In this document: positions 23,789 to 31,968 of the stretch, piece after piece
Numbering within the stretch: position 1 is the first letter of the stretch
Layout of the letters: every line of letters begins with the position of its first letter
NCBI GenBank assembly: GCA_001618615.1
Contig: LKHB01000184.1
Location: 1 to 47,364, forward strand
From: Fermentibacter danicus
GTDB taxonomy: Bacteria; Fermentibacterota; Fermentibacteria; Fermentibacterales; Fermentibacteraceae
Reading direction: 5' to 3'
DNA length: 47,364 nucleotides
Notes under the pieces: generated by a model
Databases searched by the model: none
Seen by the model: the letters and a program-made list of their open reading frames with translations, nothing else
What the model was told of the DNA's origin: nothing
Program-made: the position numbers and the translations under genes

Positions 23789-25185
23789 AGTTCTCCGGCG
23801 TGCGTGTAGCTGTGCTGCTGCTCGCCGGCATGCTGGCCTGGGTCTTCCTCTTCTACAGCCACAGCCTCGTGAACCGGCTCGAGGCCAGCAACAGGCTCTC
23901 GAACGAGACCATCGCCAGGTTCTGGGCCGGCACGCAGGTTCCCTTCAGCATGATACTGGAGGATCGGAGAATCGCCGTCTGCTCCGGATGCGGTTCCAGC
24001 ATGAACTTCGCGACGCAATCGGACGAGTTGATGCGATACTGCGAAATCTGCGACGAGGTCACGAGGTGGCACGTCGTGGACAGATGGACCGGGGATGAGC
24101 GAGACAAGATTCTTGGTCACACCAGGTATCTCTTCCGGGATCTGATCGCCAGGCTGAACTATACCACGATCCTCTCGGATCGCGATATGGTCCCGCAGAT
24201 CGTGAACGGAGAGCCGCTTCCCGACACCATCTCCGAAAAGGACCTGATCTCGTGGCGCGAGATAACGGGGAAGCTGGACGAGTTCAATCCACCGATCCCC
24301 GTGGTCACGATGGAGTCGGACACGATCGGCTGGCTGCACTACGGCGTAGGGAAGCTCAACAGGGAGCTTACCTTCGTGCCGTTCATCGAGCTGGGTGTCC
24401 TGATCATCCTCGCGGCAGTGATGTTCTTCGGAGTGAGGATGGAGCTGAGACGCGAGCAGGCGATGTCCTGGGTCGCCTTCGCGAAGGAGACCGCCCACCA
24501 GCTCAGTACCCCCATCTCGTCCCTGCTCGGGTGGGTCGAGATTCTGAAACAGAGGAACGGCATCGAGGCGAAGAGTGATCCGGAGATTCTCGAAGCCGCG
24601 GAGTCGATGGCGGGGGATCTGGCCCGCCTGAATCAGATAGTGCAGCGCTACGGAGAGATGGGAAAGAAACCCAGGCTCTCCCCGGCGGATATAAACACCG
24701 AGATCGCCAAGGCCGTCTCGTACTTCCGCGATCGTCCGGAGCTGGTCTTCGAGGGCATCGAGTTCGAAACCTCGCTCGAGGCCACCCGCAGCGTAATGCT
24801 CAACCAGGTTCTCTTCGGATGGGTGCTCGAGAACCTGATCAAGAACGCCCTCACCGCTCTCGGCGGGAGTCCCGGCGGACTGGTGGCCGTCTCGACGGCC
24901 GATCTTCCCGAGAAGGGCGGGATGGTGGAGGTCAGGGTGTCCGACAACGGCCGGGGAATACCCCACCGCGACCAGGGCAGGATCTTCCAGCCGGGCTTCA
25001 CCACCAGGCGTGGAGGCTGGGGGCTGGGCCTCACTCTTTCGAAGAGGATCGTGGAGGAGTATCACGGGGGGAGCATATGGCTGGTGGCCAGCAGCCCCGG
25101 GAAGGGCGCCTCCTTTGGCATCCTGATTCCCGCCGTGAAGGAGGTGGAGGATGCCGAACCGGACAACGATACTCTGGGTCGATGA
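23785..25185 (+). CDS. Sensor histidine kinase, PorY-like
   Basis: 466 residues. One helix (~8-26), an extracytoplasmic sensor region of ~170 residues, a second helix (~197-217), then the kinase. The sensor region has two CxxC pairs (CSGC at 66-69, CEIC at 86-89), like a zinc ribbon or redox site. The H-box is AKETAHQLSTPISSLLGW with His238, as in the Bacteroidetes kinases that pair with PorX-like regulators; the N box (LENLIKNAL, Asn354), G1 (DNGRGI) and G2 (GWGLGL) are intact. It overlaps the response-regulator gene by 35 bp, so they form a cognate pair. GGGAGG is ~9 nt before the ATG. Confidence 0.9.
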   Translation: MKFSGVRVAVLLLAGMLAWVFLFYSHSLVNRLEASNRLSNETIARFWAGTQVPFSMILEDRRIAVCSGCGSSMNFATQSDELMRYCEICDEVTRWHVVDRWTGDERDKILGHTRYLFRDLIARLNYTTILSDRDMVPQIVNGEPLPDTISEKDLISWREITGKLDEFNPPIPVVTMESDTIGWLHYGVGKLNRELTFVPFIELGVLIILAAVMFFGVRMELRREQAMSWVAFAKETAHQLSTPISSLLGWVEILKQRNGIEAKSDPEILEAAESMAGDLARLNQIVQRYGEMGKKPRLSPADINTEIAKAVSYFRDRPELVFEGIEFETSLEATRSVMLNQVLFGWVLENLIKNALTALGGSPGGLVAVSTADLPEKGGMVEVRVSDNGRGIPHRDQGRIFQPGFTTRRGGWGLGLTLSKRIVEEYHGGSIWLVASSPGKGASFGILIPAVKEVEDAEPDNDTLGR

Positions 25186-26716
25186 CGAGATAGACCACCT
25201 CCAGAGCCATGTCAGGTTTCTGGAGAAGCTCGGATACCGGGTGATCACGGCCATGAACGCCATGGCCGGGCTGGAGATACTGAGGTCGGAGAGAATCGAT
25301 CTCGTACTGATGGACCAGATGATGGTCGGCATGGACGGGCTCGAGGCCGTCTCCAGGATAAGGGCCGACTATCTCGGCCTCCCGATCGTGATGGTGACAC
25401 AGAGCGAGGAGGAGGAGCTGATGGACAAGGCCCTGGGGGGGCAGGCCGACGACTATCTGACGAAACCGGTGAATCCCAGCCAGATACAGCTCGTAATAAA
25501 GCGGCTCCTGAAATCCAGGGAACTCCGGACCAGGCAGGCCGCCGAGATAGTGAGCGGCGAAACGGCCAGGATACTCGAAATGCATAGTTCCGACCTCACC
25601 TGGGATGACTGGACGGCGGTCTACAAGGCCTGGGCGGTGAGGGACGTGAGCCTGGGCGGACAGCTCGCCGAAGAGCTGAACAGCGTCCAGAGGATCAGGT
25701 TCGAGGATCTGGCCCTGGACTTCTCCAAGTTCATAGAGCGCAACTTTCCCGACTGGATCCAGGGCAGGAACACTCCGCTGATGCCCCACAACCTGCTGGA
25801 GAGGATCGTTGTGCCGGCGATGCGCTCTTCACGCGAAACCGTACTGATAGTGATGGACTGCATGCGCTTCGACCAGTGGCTCGTGATGTCCCCCGCCCTG
25901 GAGCAGTTCTTCCACATCGATACGAGCTTCATGTGCACCTGCCTGCCGTCCGCGACCCCCTACAGCAGGAACTCCCTGTTCGCCGGCCTCCTGCCGCGCG
26001 ACATCTGGCGGTTTTACAGATCCGAATGGATCGAGGAGTACGGCGTCCCCGGGCTGAACAGGAACGAACACGCCTTCCTGAGGGATGCGCTGAGACGCCT
26101 GGGAGGGATCCAGGATCCCGGGAACGTCTCCTATGTCAAGATCGCCAGCCAGCGCGAAGGCGAACTGTTCAGAAGGTCTCTGTCGCAGCATCTCGAAGGC
26201 GGCTTCCTGGCGATAATCATCAACTATCTGGACCATCTGACCCACGGGAGGTCGGAGCTCGACCTGCTGCGGGACCTGGCCCCCGACGTAAGCAGCTTCA
26301 GGAAGCTCGCCTCGACCTGGTTCGAATCGTCCTATCTCAGGGATCTGCTCAGGACGCTCGCCGCCAGGGGCGCCACGGTGATCGTCACCAGCGACCACGG
26401 CTCGGTCCTCTGCCGCAGGCAGACCCCTGTCCGGGGGGCGCGCGGCATGTCCAGCAGCATAAGGTACAGGCTGGGACACGCCCTGAACGCCGACCCCAAG
26501 GCCGCCGTCATCGTGCGCGAGCCCGCCCTGTGGGGGCTTCCCGACGACAGCCCCAGCAAGACCTACGTATTCGCCAGATCCGACTATCTGCTGATCCACC
26601 CCGGCATGCCGAGGGAGGACATCTACAAGTTCGAGGACACGTTCCAGCACGGCGGCATATCGATGGAGGAGATGATTGCCCCCTGCGCGGTACTCTCGCC
26701 CAAGAAGGGACCATAG
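25151..26716 (+). CDS. porX: PorX-like response regulator with PglZ-type output domain
   Basis: 521 residues, close to PorX of Porphyromonas. The receiver domain has ILWVDDEIDH (acidic pocket), phospho-acceptor Asp55 in LVLMDQMM, and Lys105 in YLTKPVN. From about residue 200 it becomes an alkaline-phosphatase-like PglZ domain: VLIVMDCMRFDQW, SATPYSRNSLFAGLLP, IIINYLDHLTHGRSE and VIVTSDHGSV supply the metal-binding Asp/His/Thr positions. In Bacteroidetes, PorX regulates the type IX secretion system and its PglZ domain cleaves oligonucleotides. No type IX component is in the window, so its targets here are unknown. Its stop overlaps the tsaE start region. Confidence 0.9.
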   Translation: MPNRTTILWVDDEIDHLQSHVRFLEKLGYRVITAMNAMAGLEILRSERIDLVLMDQMMVGMDGLEAVSRIRADYLGLPIVMVTQSEEEELMDKALGGQADDYLTKPVNPSQIQLVIKRLLKSRELRTRQAAEIVSGETARILEMHSSDLTWDDWTAVYKAWAVRDVSLGGQLAEELNSVQRIRFEDLALDFSKFIERNFPDWIQGRNTPLMPHNLLERIVVPAMRSSRETVLIVMDCMRFDQWLVMSPALEQFFHIDTSFMCTCLPSATPYSRNSLFAGLLPRDIWRFYRSEWIEEYGVPGLNRNEHAFLRDALRRLGGIQDPGNVSYVKIASQREGELFRRSLSQHLEGGFLAIIINYLDHLTHGRSELDLLRDLAPDVSSFRKLASTWFESSYLRDLLRTLAARGATVIVTSDHGSVLCRRQTPVRGARGMSSSIRYRLGHALNADPKAAVIVREPALWGLPDDSPSKTYVFARSDYLLIHPGMPREDIYKFEDTFQHGGISMEEMIAPCAVLSPKKGP

Positions 26717-27192
26717 CCCTGCGACTCGATTCCACCGGTCTGGAGAAACTCGCGGAGGAGCTGGCCGGAGAGGTCCGCCCTGGGGAGTGCATCCTCCTGA
26801 CAGGCGGACTCGGGGCCGGGAAGTCCGTTTTCGCGAGGGCGTTCCTTCGGGCTCTGGGGGTAGAGGGGGACATCCCTTCACCGAGCTTCATAGTGGACGC
26901 GGAGTACGAAACCGAATCGTCCACGGTTCACCATGTCGATCTGTACCGTCTGGGCGGCGGAGCGGAGGAGCTGGAGGCCTTCGGGATACTGGACCTCCTG
27001 GATTCGGAGTCGATTTCCGTGATAGAATGGGCGGACCGGCTCCCGGCGGGCATCTCCGTCTCCGGATTCCGGATCGCGCTGGAGTTCACCGGGGATCCGG
27101 ACGTCAGGGAGGTGACAGTTGAGCGCATCGATCTGGCTGGGGATGGAGACATCGCTCAGACCGGGTTCGGTAGCGGCGGTTGCGGGCGATAG
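26713..27192 (+). CDS. tsaE: tRNA threonylcarbamoyladenosine ATPase subunit TsaE
   Basis: About 159 residues, the normal TsaE length. Walker A is LTGGLGAGKSVFARAF, followed by GDIPSPSFIVDAEYE and VHHVDLYRLGGG, all typical of TsaE. With TsaB and TsaD it makes the t6A37 modification of ANN-decoding tRNAs. There is no ATG, GTG or TTG at the right place: the conserved region is preceded by ATA at 26713 (overlapping the PorX stop as ATAG) and CTG at 26719. An AAGAAGGG tract before ATA could serve as ribosome site. A near-cognate start or a sequencing error is possible. It overlaps tsaB by 74 bp. Confidence 0.88.
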   Translation: MALRLDSTGLEKLAEELAGEVRPGECILLTGGLGAGKSVFARAFLRALGVEGDIPSPSFIVDAEYETESSTVHHVDLYRLGGGAEELEAFGILDLLDSESISVIEWADRLPAGISVSGFRIALEFTGDPDVREVTVERIDLAGDGDIAQTGFGSGGCGR

Positions 27193-27778
27193 GGATGCCG
27201 TACTGATCGAGCTTCCCGGGGAAGTCTCCACCTCTGAATCCCTGCTGCCCACTCTCGAAAGGCTGATCGGCGGCATGGGAATCCGCGGAGATTCTCTCGC
27301 CGGCATCGGGGTCTGCCTCGGGCCCGGTTCCTATACCGGTCTGCGGATCGGCGCGGCTACGGCCATGGGCCTCGTCTCGGGCTGGAGAGTTCCTCTCAAG
27401 GGAGTCCCTGCGCTGAGGGCGATCGCCTTCGCCGCAGTCTCGGAAGCTCCAGTGCTGTCGGTGATAAGGGCCAGGGAGGGAGAGGTGTTCGCCGCGGCCT
27501 ACGCCTCGTCCGACCCGTTCTCGACGGAGCTGCTGCCTCCCGGGGTGTACGAGTGCCGGGCCGTCGCGGACTGGCTGGCGAGGAACGGGGCCGTCTGCGC
27601 CGGGCCCGGGGCGGAGATGGTCGCAGGCGTTTCGGATCCCTCTCTGACCACTTCTCCTGGAGCAGATACAATCGCGCGGCTTGCTTCGATCCTCCACGGC
27701 AGATCCGGCCCCGATCCATTCCTGAGGCCGCTCTACCTCCGGAGCTTCCGTCAGAAGGCGAGGCAGGGTGTATCCTGA
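27119..27778 (+). CDS. tsaB: tRNA threonylcarbamoyladenosine protein TsaB
   Basis: 219 residues. The ASKHA-fold N-terminus reads IWLGMETSLRPGSVAAVAGD, with the diagnostic GPGSYTGLRIGAATAMGL segment and KGVPALRAIAF. TsaB is a partner of TsaD in t6A synthesis and lacks catalytic activity of its own. The TTG start has GGAGG 6 nt upstream and puts the first strand at the expected place. The 3' end overlaps the next gene by 11 bp. The tsaE-tsaB-rimI order is the common bacterial arrangement. Confidence 0.93.
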   Translation: MSASIWLGMETSLRPGSVAAVAGDRDAVLIELPGEVSTSESLLPTLERLIGGMGIRGDSLAGIGVCLGPGSYTGLRIGAATAMGLVSGWRVPLKGVPALRAIAFAAVSEAPVLSVIRAREGEVFAAAYASSDPFSTELLPPGVYECRAVADWLARNGAVCAGPGAEMVAGVSDPSLTTSPGADTIARLASILHGRSGPDPFLRPLYLRSFRQKARQGVS

Positions 27779-29006
27779 GATAAGGCTCGGAAGACCCGGA
27801 TACGAGGACGAGCTGGCCCGCATCGAAAAGACGGTGTACCCGGATCCCTGGCCCGCTTCCGTCTTCGAGGAGTGCCTCCAGCGATGGTCCGGCGTGAGGA
27901 CATGGCTGGCCTTCGACAGGAACAGGCTTATCGGCTACGTCTGCGCCGCCGTTCCCGCCCCCGGCGTTCTCCACATCGCGAATCTCTGCGTCGTGAGATC
28001 CCGGAGGAGGCTGGGCGTGGGAGGTCTGCTCCTGGGGATCGCCGAGGAATGGGGCGCGTCCTCCGGATGCAGCCACTGCGTGCTCGAGGTCCGGGCCACG
28101 AACCGCGCCGCCGTTTCACTCTACATCTCAAGAGGCTACCTTCCCTGCGAGCGGCTCGAGGAGTACTACGGCCCCAGGAGACACGGGCTCCGCCTGATCA
28201 GGAGCCTTCCTCCCGCCCGGGCGGGAGTTGCGGAGCTGGGTCGCGCACTGACGCTGGAACTAGGCGTCGTTCCGCCTGTCGGGGTGGTCCTCGGTTCGGG
28301 CCTGTCATGGGTGGCGGAACAATTCGGAGAGGGTTCGTCCATCCCCTGGTCAAGGCTTCCGGGTCTGGCCGGCGGGGATCTTCCCGGCCATCCCGGCCGC
28401 CTCGTGCAGAGCGCCTGCGGAAGATTCCTGTTCATACTGGGCCGCAGGCACCACTACCAGGGGTACGACGGCGACGAGGTCTGCATGCTGCCGGTGACAC
28501 TGGCAGGGCTCGGAGTCTCGACCTGGGTCCTGACCACCTCGGTCGGGGCCGTGTCCCCGGGCCTCTCCACCGGAAACGCCATGGTCATCCGCGACCACGT
28601 GAACCTCTCCGGCTGCGTGCCTGCGGTTCGCACCAGGGCGGGATCACCGGTCTACGATGCTGAACTGGGCGGGATAGCCATCCAGGCAGCCTCCGAAACG
28701 GGCGCCCCCGTATCGTCGGGGGTCTTCGCGTGCGTGTCGGGCCCCGCATACGAAACCCCGGCAGAGCTGGATCTACTCGCACGGATGGGCGTGGACGCCG
28801 TTTCGATGTCCACGGCCCCGGAGGCGCTGGCGCTCTCGGCCCTGGGATGCGATGTTCTCGGCCTCGCATTCGTAACGAACACCTGCGGACCCGGTGAGAA
28901 AGTGACTCATCAGGGGGTGCTGGCCGCCCAGGGCAGGCTCAGGGCGGGCCTCGAACCCTTCATGCGGAAGCTGATGGAGGAGATCGCGGAACATGCGTTA
29001 CGCTGA
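27768..29006 (+). CDS. Fusion of RimI-like N-acetyltransferase and purine nucleoside phosphorylase
   Basis: 412 residues in one uninterrupted frame. Residues 1-~145 are a GNAT domain: IANLCVVRSRRRLGVGGLLL is the acetyl-CoA loop and NRAAVSLYISRGYLP the RimI end motif; RimI acetylates ribosomal protein S18 N-terminus. Residues ~150-411 are a trimeric-type purine nucleoside phosphorylase: VVLGSGLSWVAEQF (phosphate Ser), GRRHHYQGY (phosphate His), SGPAYETPAELD (purine Glu), MGVDAVSMSTAPEALAL and FVTNTCGPG (Asn). In human-type enzymes the 'HxYEGY' has Glu; here it is Gln. The linker is only ~10 residues. It overlaps folC by 14 bp. I know of no described RimI-PNP fusion. GTG start. Confidence 0.88.
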   Translation: MYPEIRLGRPGYEDELARIEKTVYPDPWPASVFEECLQRWSGVRTWLAFDRNRLIGYVCAAVPAPGVLHIANLCVVRSRRRLGVGGLLLGIAEEWGASSGCSHCVLEVRATNRAAVSLYISRGYLPCERLEEYYGPRRHGLRLIRSLPPARAGVAELGRALTLELGVVPPVGVVLGSGLSWVAEQFGEGSSIPWSRLPGLAGGDLPGHPGRLVQSACGRFLFILGRRHHYQGYDGDEVCMLPVTLAGLGVSTWVLTTSVGAVSPGLSTGNAMVIRDHVNLSGCVPAVRTRAGSPVYDAELGGIAIQAASETGAPVSSGVFACVSGPAYETPAELDLLARMGVDAVSMSTAPEALALSALGCDVLGLAFVTNTCGPGEKVTHQGVLAAQGRLRAGLEPFMRKLMEEIAEHALR

Positions 29007-30255
29007 AGCGCTGGAATATCTCTTCGGCCGGCGGAGGCTGGGGATGAAGTACGGCCTGGATCGCATGAAGGCCTTTCTGGCCGACATGGGTTCGCCGCAG
29101 GAAGCCTTCAGGACGATACACGTCGTCGGCACGAACGGGAAGGGCAGCACCACGGCCCTTCTGGCCGAGACGGCCAGGCTGCTCGGATTCAGGACCGGAA
29201 GGAACACCTCGCCACATCTGCTGGACTATCGCGAGAGGACAGCCGTCGATTCCCGCTGGATTCCACCGGAGGATGTCGCTTCCTTCATAACGGATTACAG
29301 GGGGCTCATCGAGAAGCACCAGGCGACGTTCTTCGAGATCACAACAGCCATGGCGGCCTGGCACTTCGCCAGGAGCGGAGTCGACTGGGCCATCGTGGAG
29401 GCGGGCCTCGGAGGCCGTCTGGACGCCACGAGGACCTTCGGCGGCCGATGTACCGTATTCACGGGTGCGGACATAGAGCACAAGAGGATACTCGGCTCCA
29501 CCAAATCGATCATCGCACGCGAGAAACTCGCCATCGCCGGACGCGGCACGATACTGGTCTGCCATCGTCAGAGCGGCGCCGTGGAGGAGGCCGTCCGTGA
29601 CGCCGTCATCGCAAGGGGGCTCGACAGGATAATCCCCGCCGAGTCGGGGAAGGCTCCGTTGCCGGGCAGGCATCAGCTCCGCAATGCCGCACTGGCGCTC
29701 GCAGCGGCCCGGGCGGCCTTCGGCAGATCGCAGGAGGAGGTCGACGAGGCGTTCGGGCGGGCGTGCGAATCGCTGGAGTGGCCGGGCAGGCTGGATCTGC
29801 GCAGGGGCGATCCAGACATCCTCTTCGACGTGTCCCACAATCCGCAGTCGATCGGTGGGCTGTGCGCTCATCTCGACGCGCTGGGCAGGAAGCCGGCCGG
29901 CGTAATCGGGTTCCTGTCGGACAAGCCCTGGAGGCGGATGGCGGCCATGCTGTCGGGATATCTCGATCCCGTGGTGGCGACCACGCCGCTGTCGGATCGG
30001 CTTCTTCCCGCTTCGAGACTGGGGGCGGAGTTCGAAAGGCTGGGCTTCCGCACAAGGATCGTCGATCCGGTGGAATCGGCTCTTCGGACAGGCAGGGAAC
30101 TGACGGACGATCTCCTCGTCGTCGCCGGTTCCTTTTATGTTGTAGGCGACGCGATGCTTGCGGCCTGGCGAAACGGCTGGATGGAAGAGCCGAGTGGAGA
30201 GGAGCGCCAGATACTGGACACTCCGCAGGATGCTCTGATGCCGGGCCTGCACTAG
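28993..30255 (+). CDS. folC: Folylpolyglutamate synthase / dihydrofolate synthase FolC
   Basis: 420 residues, the normal length. The ATP-binding loop is VVGTNGKGSTTALLAE; NTSPHLLDYRERTAV is the substrate-binding omega-loop region; VEAGLGGRLDATR, FTGADIEHKRILG and PGRHQLRNAALAL are further Mur-ligase-type motifs. It adds glutamate residues to (dihydro)folate or dihydropteroate. It lies in the tsaE-tsaB-rimI run and joins folE and folP elsewhere in the window, so the folate pathway is spread over two operons. Most of this run is packed end to end and likely one transcript. Confidence 0.93.
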   Translation: MRYAEALEYLFGRRRLGMKYGLDRMKAFLADMGSPQEAFRTIHVVGTNGKGSTTALLAETARLLGFRTGRNTSPHLLDYRERTAVDSRWIPPEDVASFITDYRGLIEKHQATFFEITTAMAAWHFARSGVDWAIVEAGLGGRLDATRTFGGRCTVFTGADIEHKRILGSTKSIIAREKLAIAGRGTILVCHRQSGAVEEAVRDAVIARGLDRIIPAESGKAPLPGRHQLRNAALALAAARAAFGRSQEEVDEAFGRACESLEWPGRLDLRRGDPDILFDVSHNPQSIGGLCAHLDALGRKPAGVIGFLSDKPWRRMAAMLSGYLDPVVATTPLSDRLLPASRLGAEFERLGFRTRIVDPVESALRTGRELTDDLLVVAGSFYVVGDAMLAAWRNGWMEEPSGEERQILDTPQDALMPGLH

Positions 30256-30268
30256 GAAGGACGAAGAC

Positions 30269-30496
30269 ATGGCAAGGAACGAAGAAAAGGAAACCAGACA
30301 GGCGCAGGCCGCTCCGGCTGCGGGAGACCCGGAACAGACCCCCTTCAAGCTGCGCAACTACATCCTGTTCGCCGCCGGGCTCGCAATCATCGTCGGAGGA
30401 TGGTTCCTGCTCCGGGCGGGGCACATCACCGTGGCTCCGATCATGCTGGTACTGGGTTACTGCGCGATCCTGCCGCTCGCGATAGTCCTGAAGTAG
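30269..30496 (+). CDS. Small membrane protein (two helices)
   Basis: 75 residues. A charged N-terminus of ~25 residues is followed by two hydrophobic helices (YILFAAGLAIIVGGWFLL and VAPIMLVLGYCAILPLAIVL). It resembles the DUF3098-type small proteins that follow folC or cell-division genes in FCB bacteria. GGAAGGA is about 9 nt before the ATG. It lies 13 bp after folC and 7 bp before the next gene, so it is in the same operon. Function unknown. Confidence 0.75.
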   Translation: MARNEEKETRQAQAAPAAGDPEQTPFKLRNYILFAAGLAIIVGGWFLLRAGHITVAPIMLVLGYCAILPLAIVLK

Positions 30497-30503
30497 ACGA
30501 CGC

Positions 30504-31256
30504 ATGCCGGGCTCGACGACAAGGGTGTTCCCCGTCGCTCTCGCGTCGGTCGTTCTGGCCGCGGGCGGCTGCGGAGACCGGTCGCCCGAGCGGGTCGTCC
30601 TCACCGGCCTGGTCGAATCGGACACCGTGTTCATCCAGCTCGAGGGCGGCGATTTCGTGACCTCCTCGGGCGACACCGTGTTCATCCGGCCTTTCGAGCT
30701 GATGAAGACGGAGGTCACCAACAGGCTCTATGAAACGCTCGCGAGCGAAGCAGGTCTCGACCTGCCTCCCGATCCGGGCTTCCCGGCAATGGGGAACTAT
30801 ATCACCGCATTCCCGGACTATCCGGTTCTGAACGTCTCACCGATCGAGGCCGACAGCGCAGCCTCGGTGCTCGGAGGGCGCCTTCCCACGTCGGCCGAAC
30901 TCGAATACGCCGCGTCGCGGGGGCTTGGCCACCCGTTCGCTGGCAGCTTCCCGTGGGGATCGCTGGATCCCTCGGAGGCCGGGTTCCCGGCCAGCTACAT
31001 GACCTCGGACAACTGGGATATGAGGAACCAGGACGGCTATCTCTTCACCGCGCCCGTCGGCTCCTTCCCGCTCTCGACGGCCGGTTTCGCGGACCTGGTC
31101 GGCAATGCCGCGGAGATCACGAGGCCCGTGGATGGAGTAAGCGCGCTTTTCGGCGGCTCGTGGCTCTCCCCGACGGACGGCCTCCGGCTCGGCGCCTACC
31201 AGTACCTGAGCGTCGGCGACAGGGCCAGACACGCCGGCTTCCGCATAGCCCGCTGA
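30504..31256 (+). CDS. FGE-sulfatase-like lipoprotein
   Basis: 250 residues. The signal MPGSTTRVFPVALASVVLAA ends in GGC, a lipoprotein lipobox, so it should be a membrane-anchored envelope protein. The rest is a formylglycine-generating-enzyme (SUMF1) domain: MKTEVTNRLYETLA, GGRLPTSAELEYAASRG, STAGFADLVGNAAEI and ARHAGFRIAR. The end shows no CxxxxC or other cysteine pair, so the copper-binding oxidase site of true FGE is missing; it is probably a binding or structural relative. It is the last gene before the foreign patch and is followed by a 14-bp tandem repeat. Confidence 0.85.
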   Translation: MPGSTTRVFPVALASVVLAAGGCGDRSPERVVLTGLVESDTVFIQLEGGDFVTSSGDTVFIRPFELMKTEVTNRLYETLASEAGLDLPPDPGFPAMGNYITAFPDYPVLNVSPIEADSAASVLGGRLPTSAELEYAASRGLGHPFAGSFPWGSLDPSEAGFPASYMTSDNWDMRNQDGYLFTAPVGSFPLSTAGFADLVGNAAEITRPVDGVSALFGGSWLSPTDGLRLGAYQYLSVGDRARHAGFRIAR

Positions 31257-31286
31257 CTCCCCGGCCCAGGCCCTCCCCGGCCCAGG
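31257..31286. repeat. Direct repeat directly after the FGE-like gene
   Basis: The 14-mer CTCCCCGGCCCAGG occurs at 31257-31270 and 31273-31286. It marks the end of native GC-rich DNA and the start of the foreign patch. Confidence 0.6.
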
Positions 31287-31449
31287 TCTGGCTTGAGATC
31301 CTTGAGATGCATTGGTATCTTGAAGTGTGCCAACACTAAGAGTCTGTTTTGCATCTCCAGCCTGACCTTATGTGAATAGACACCGCGTTCTGGAGTTAGG
31401 AAGCGTATTTATCTGCTGGGCGTTTTAAACAGTCCTTACATACGATCCG

Positions 31450-31930
31450 GTGCGTTTTGAGTCCGTTCAGTCGCAACAGAAGCTCCACTTTCCCCTTCTT
31501 CTCACTCAGGATTCATTTCATGGATCGGCGTTTGTCGCCTCTCCCGAGGCGGCAGGGTATTGTCCCCGGCCTGGCACGAGTCGTCCGGAGAAGAGTAACG
31601 AGAAGTATCCCTATTTGCTCAGAGAGCTTACGATCTCACGTGCTGACCAGGTCTGGGCGTCTGACATTGCCTATGTGCGGATGCCTCGAGGATGGGGTGT
31701 CTGACGGTGATCAAATGGTACAGCCGGAAGGTACTCTCCTGGCGTTTGTCGAACACGCTTGATCCGAGGTTCTGCGTGGAAGCGCTCGAGGAAGCTTTGG
31801 AGAAGTATGACTGTCCTCAGATCTTCAAAACGGACCAGTGCAACCAATACACCGGGAGTGAGCTCACCGGCTTGCTGAAGGCTTCTGGGATCAGGATCAG
31901 CACCTTTCCGCCTGTCGGCATGGAAAAGTG
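31450..31930 (+). pseudogene. IS3-family transposase remnant
   Basis: Fragments in different frames match the integrase-core half of IS3 transposases. One frame has PRPGTSRPEKSNEKYPYLLR and ADQVWASDIAYVRMPRG; another resumes with WYSRKVLSWRLSNTLDPRF and LKASGIRISTFPP. In intact elements these read 'QVWxTDITYIPMxRGF...AVIDWYSRKVLSWRLSNTLD'. The first Asp of the DDE triad (SDIAY) survives but the frame is broken and the part beyond about 31905, with the catalytic Glu, is gone. No terminal repeats were found, so it cannot move. GC is clearly lower than nearby genes. Confidence 0.75.
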
Positions 31931-31968
31931 CAGTCGATTTCTCAACTGCACTCTGATGTATCTTGGTT

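Noticed and set aside
25151..26716. BREX or Pgl phage-defence locus based on the PglZ domain
   Set aside because: The PglZ-like domain is fused to a receiver as in PorX and no BrxC, PglX or other BREX gene is nearby.
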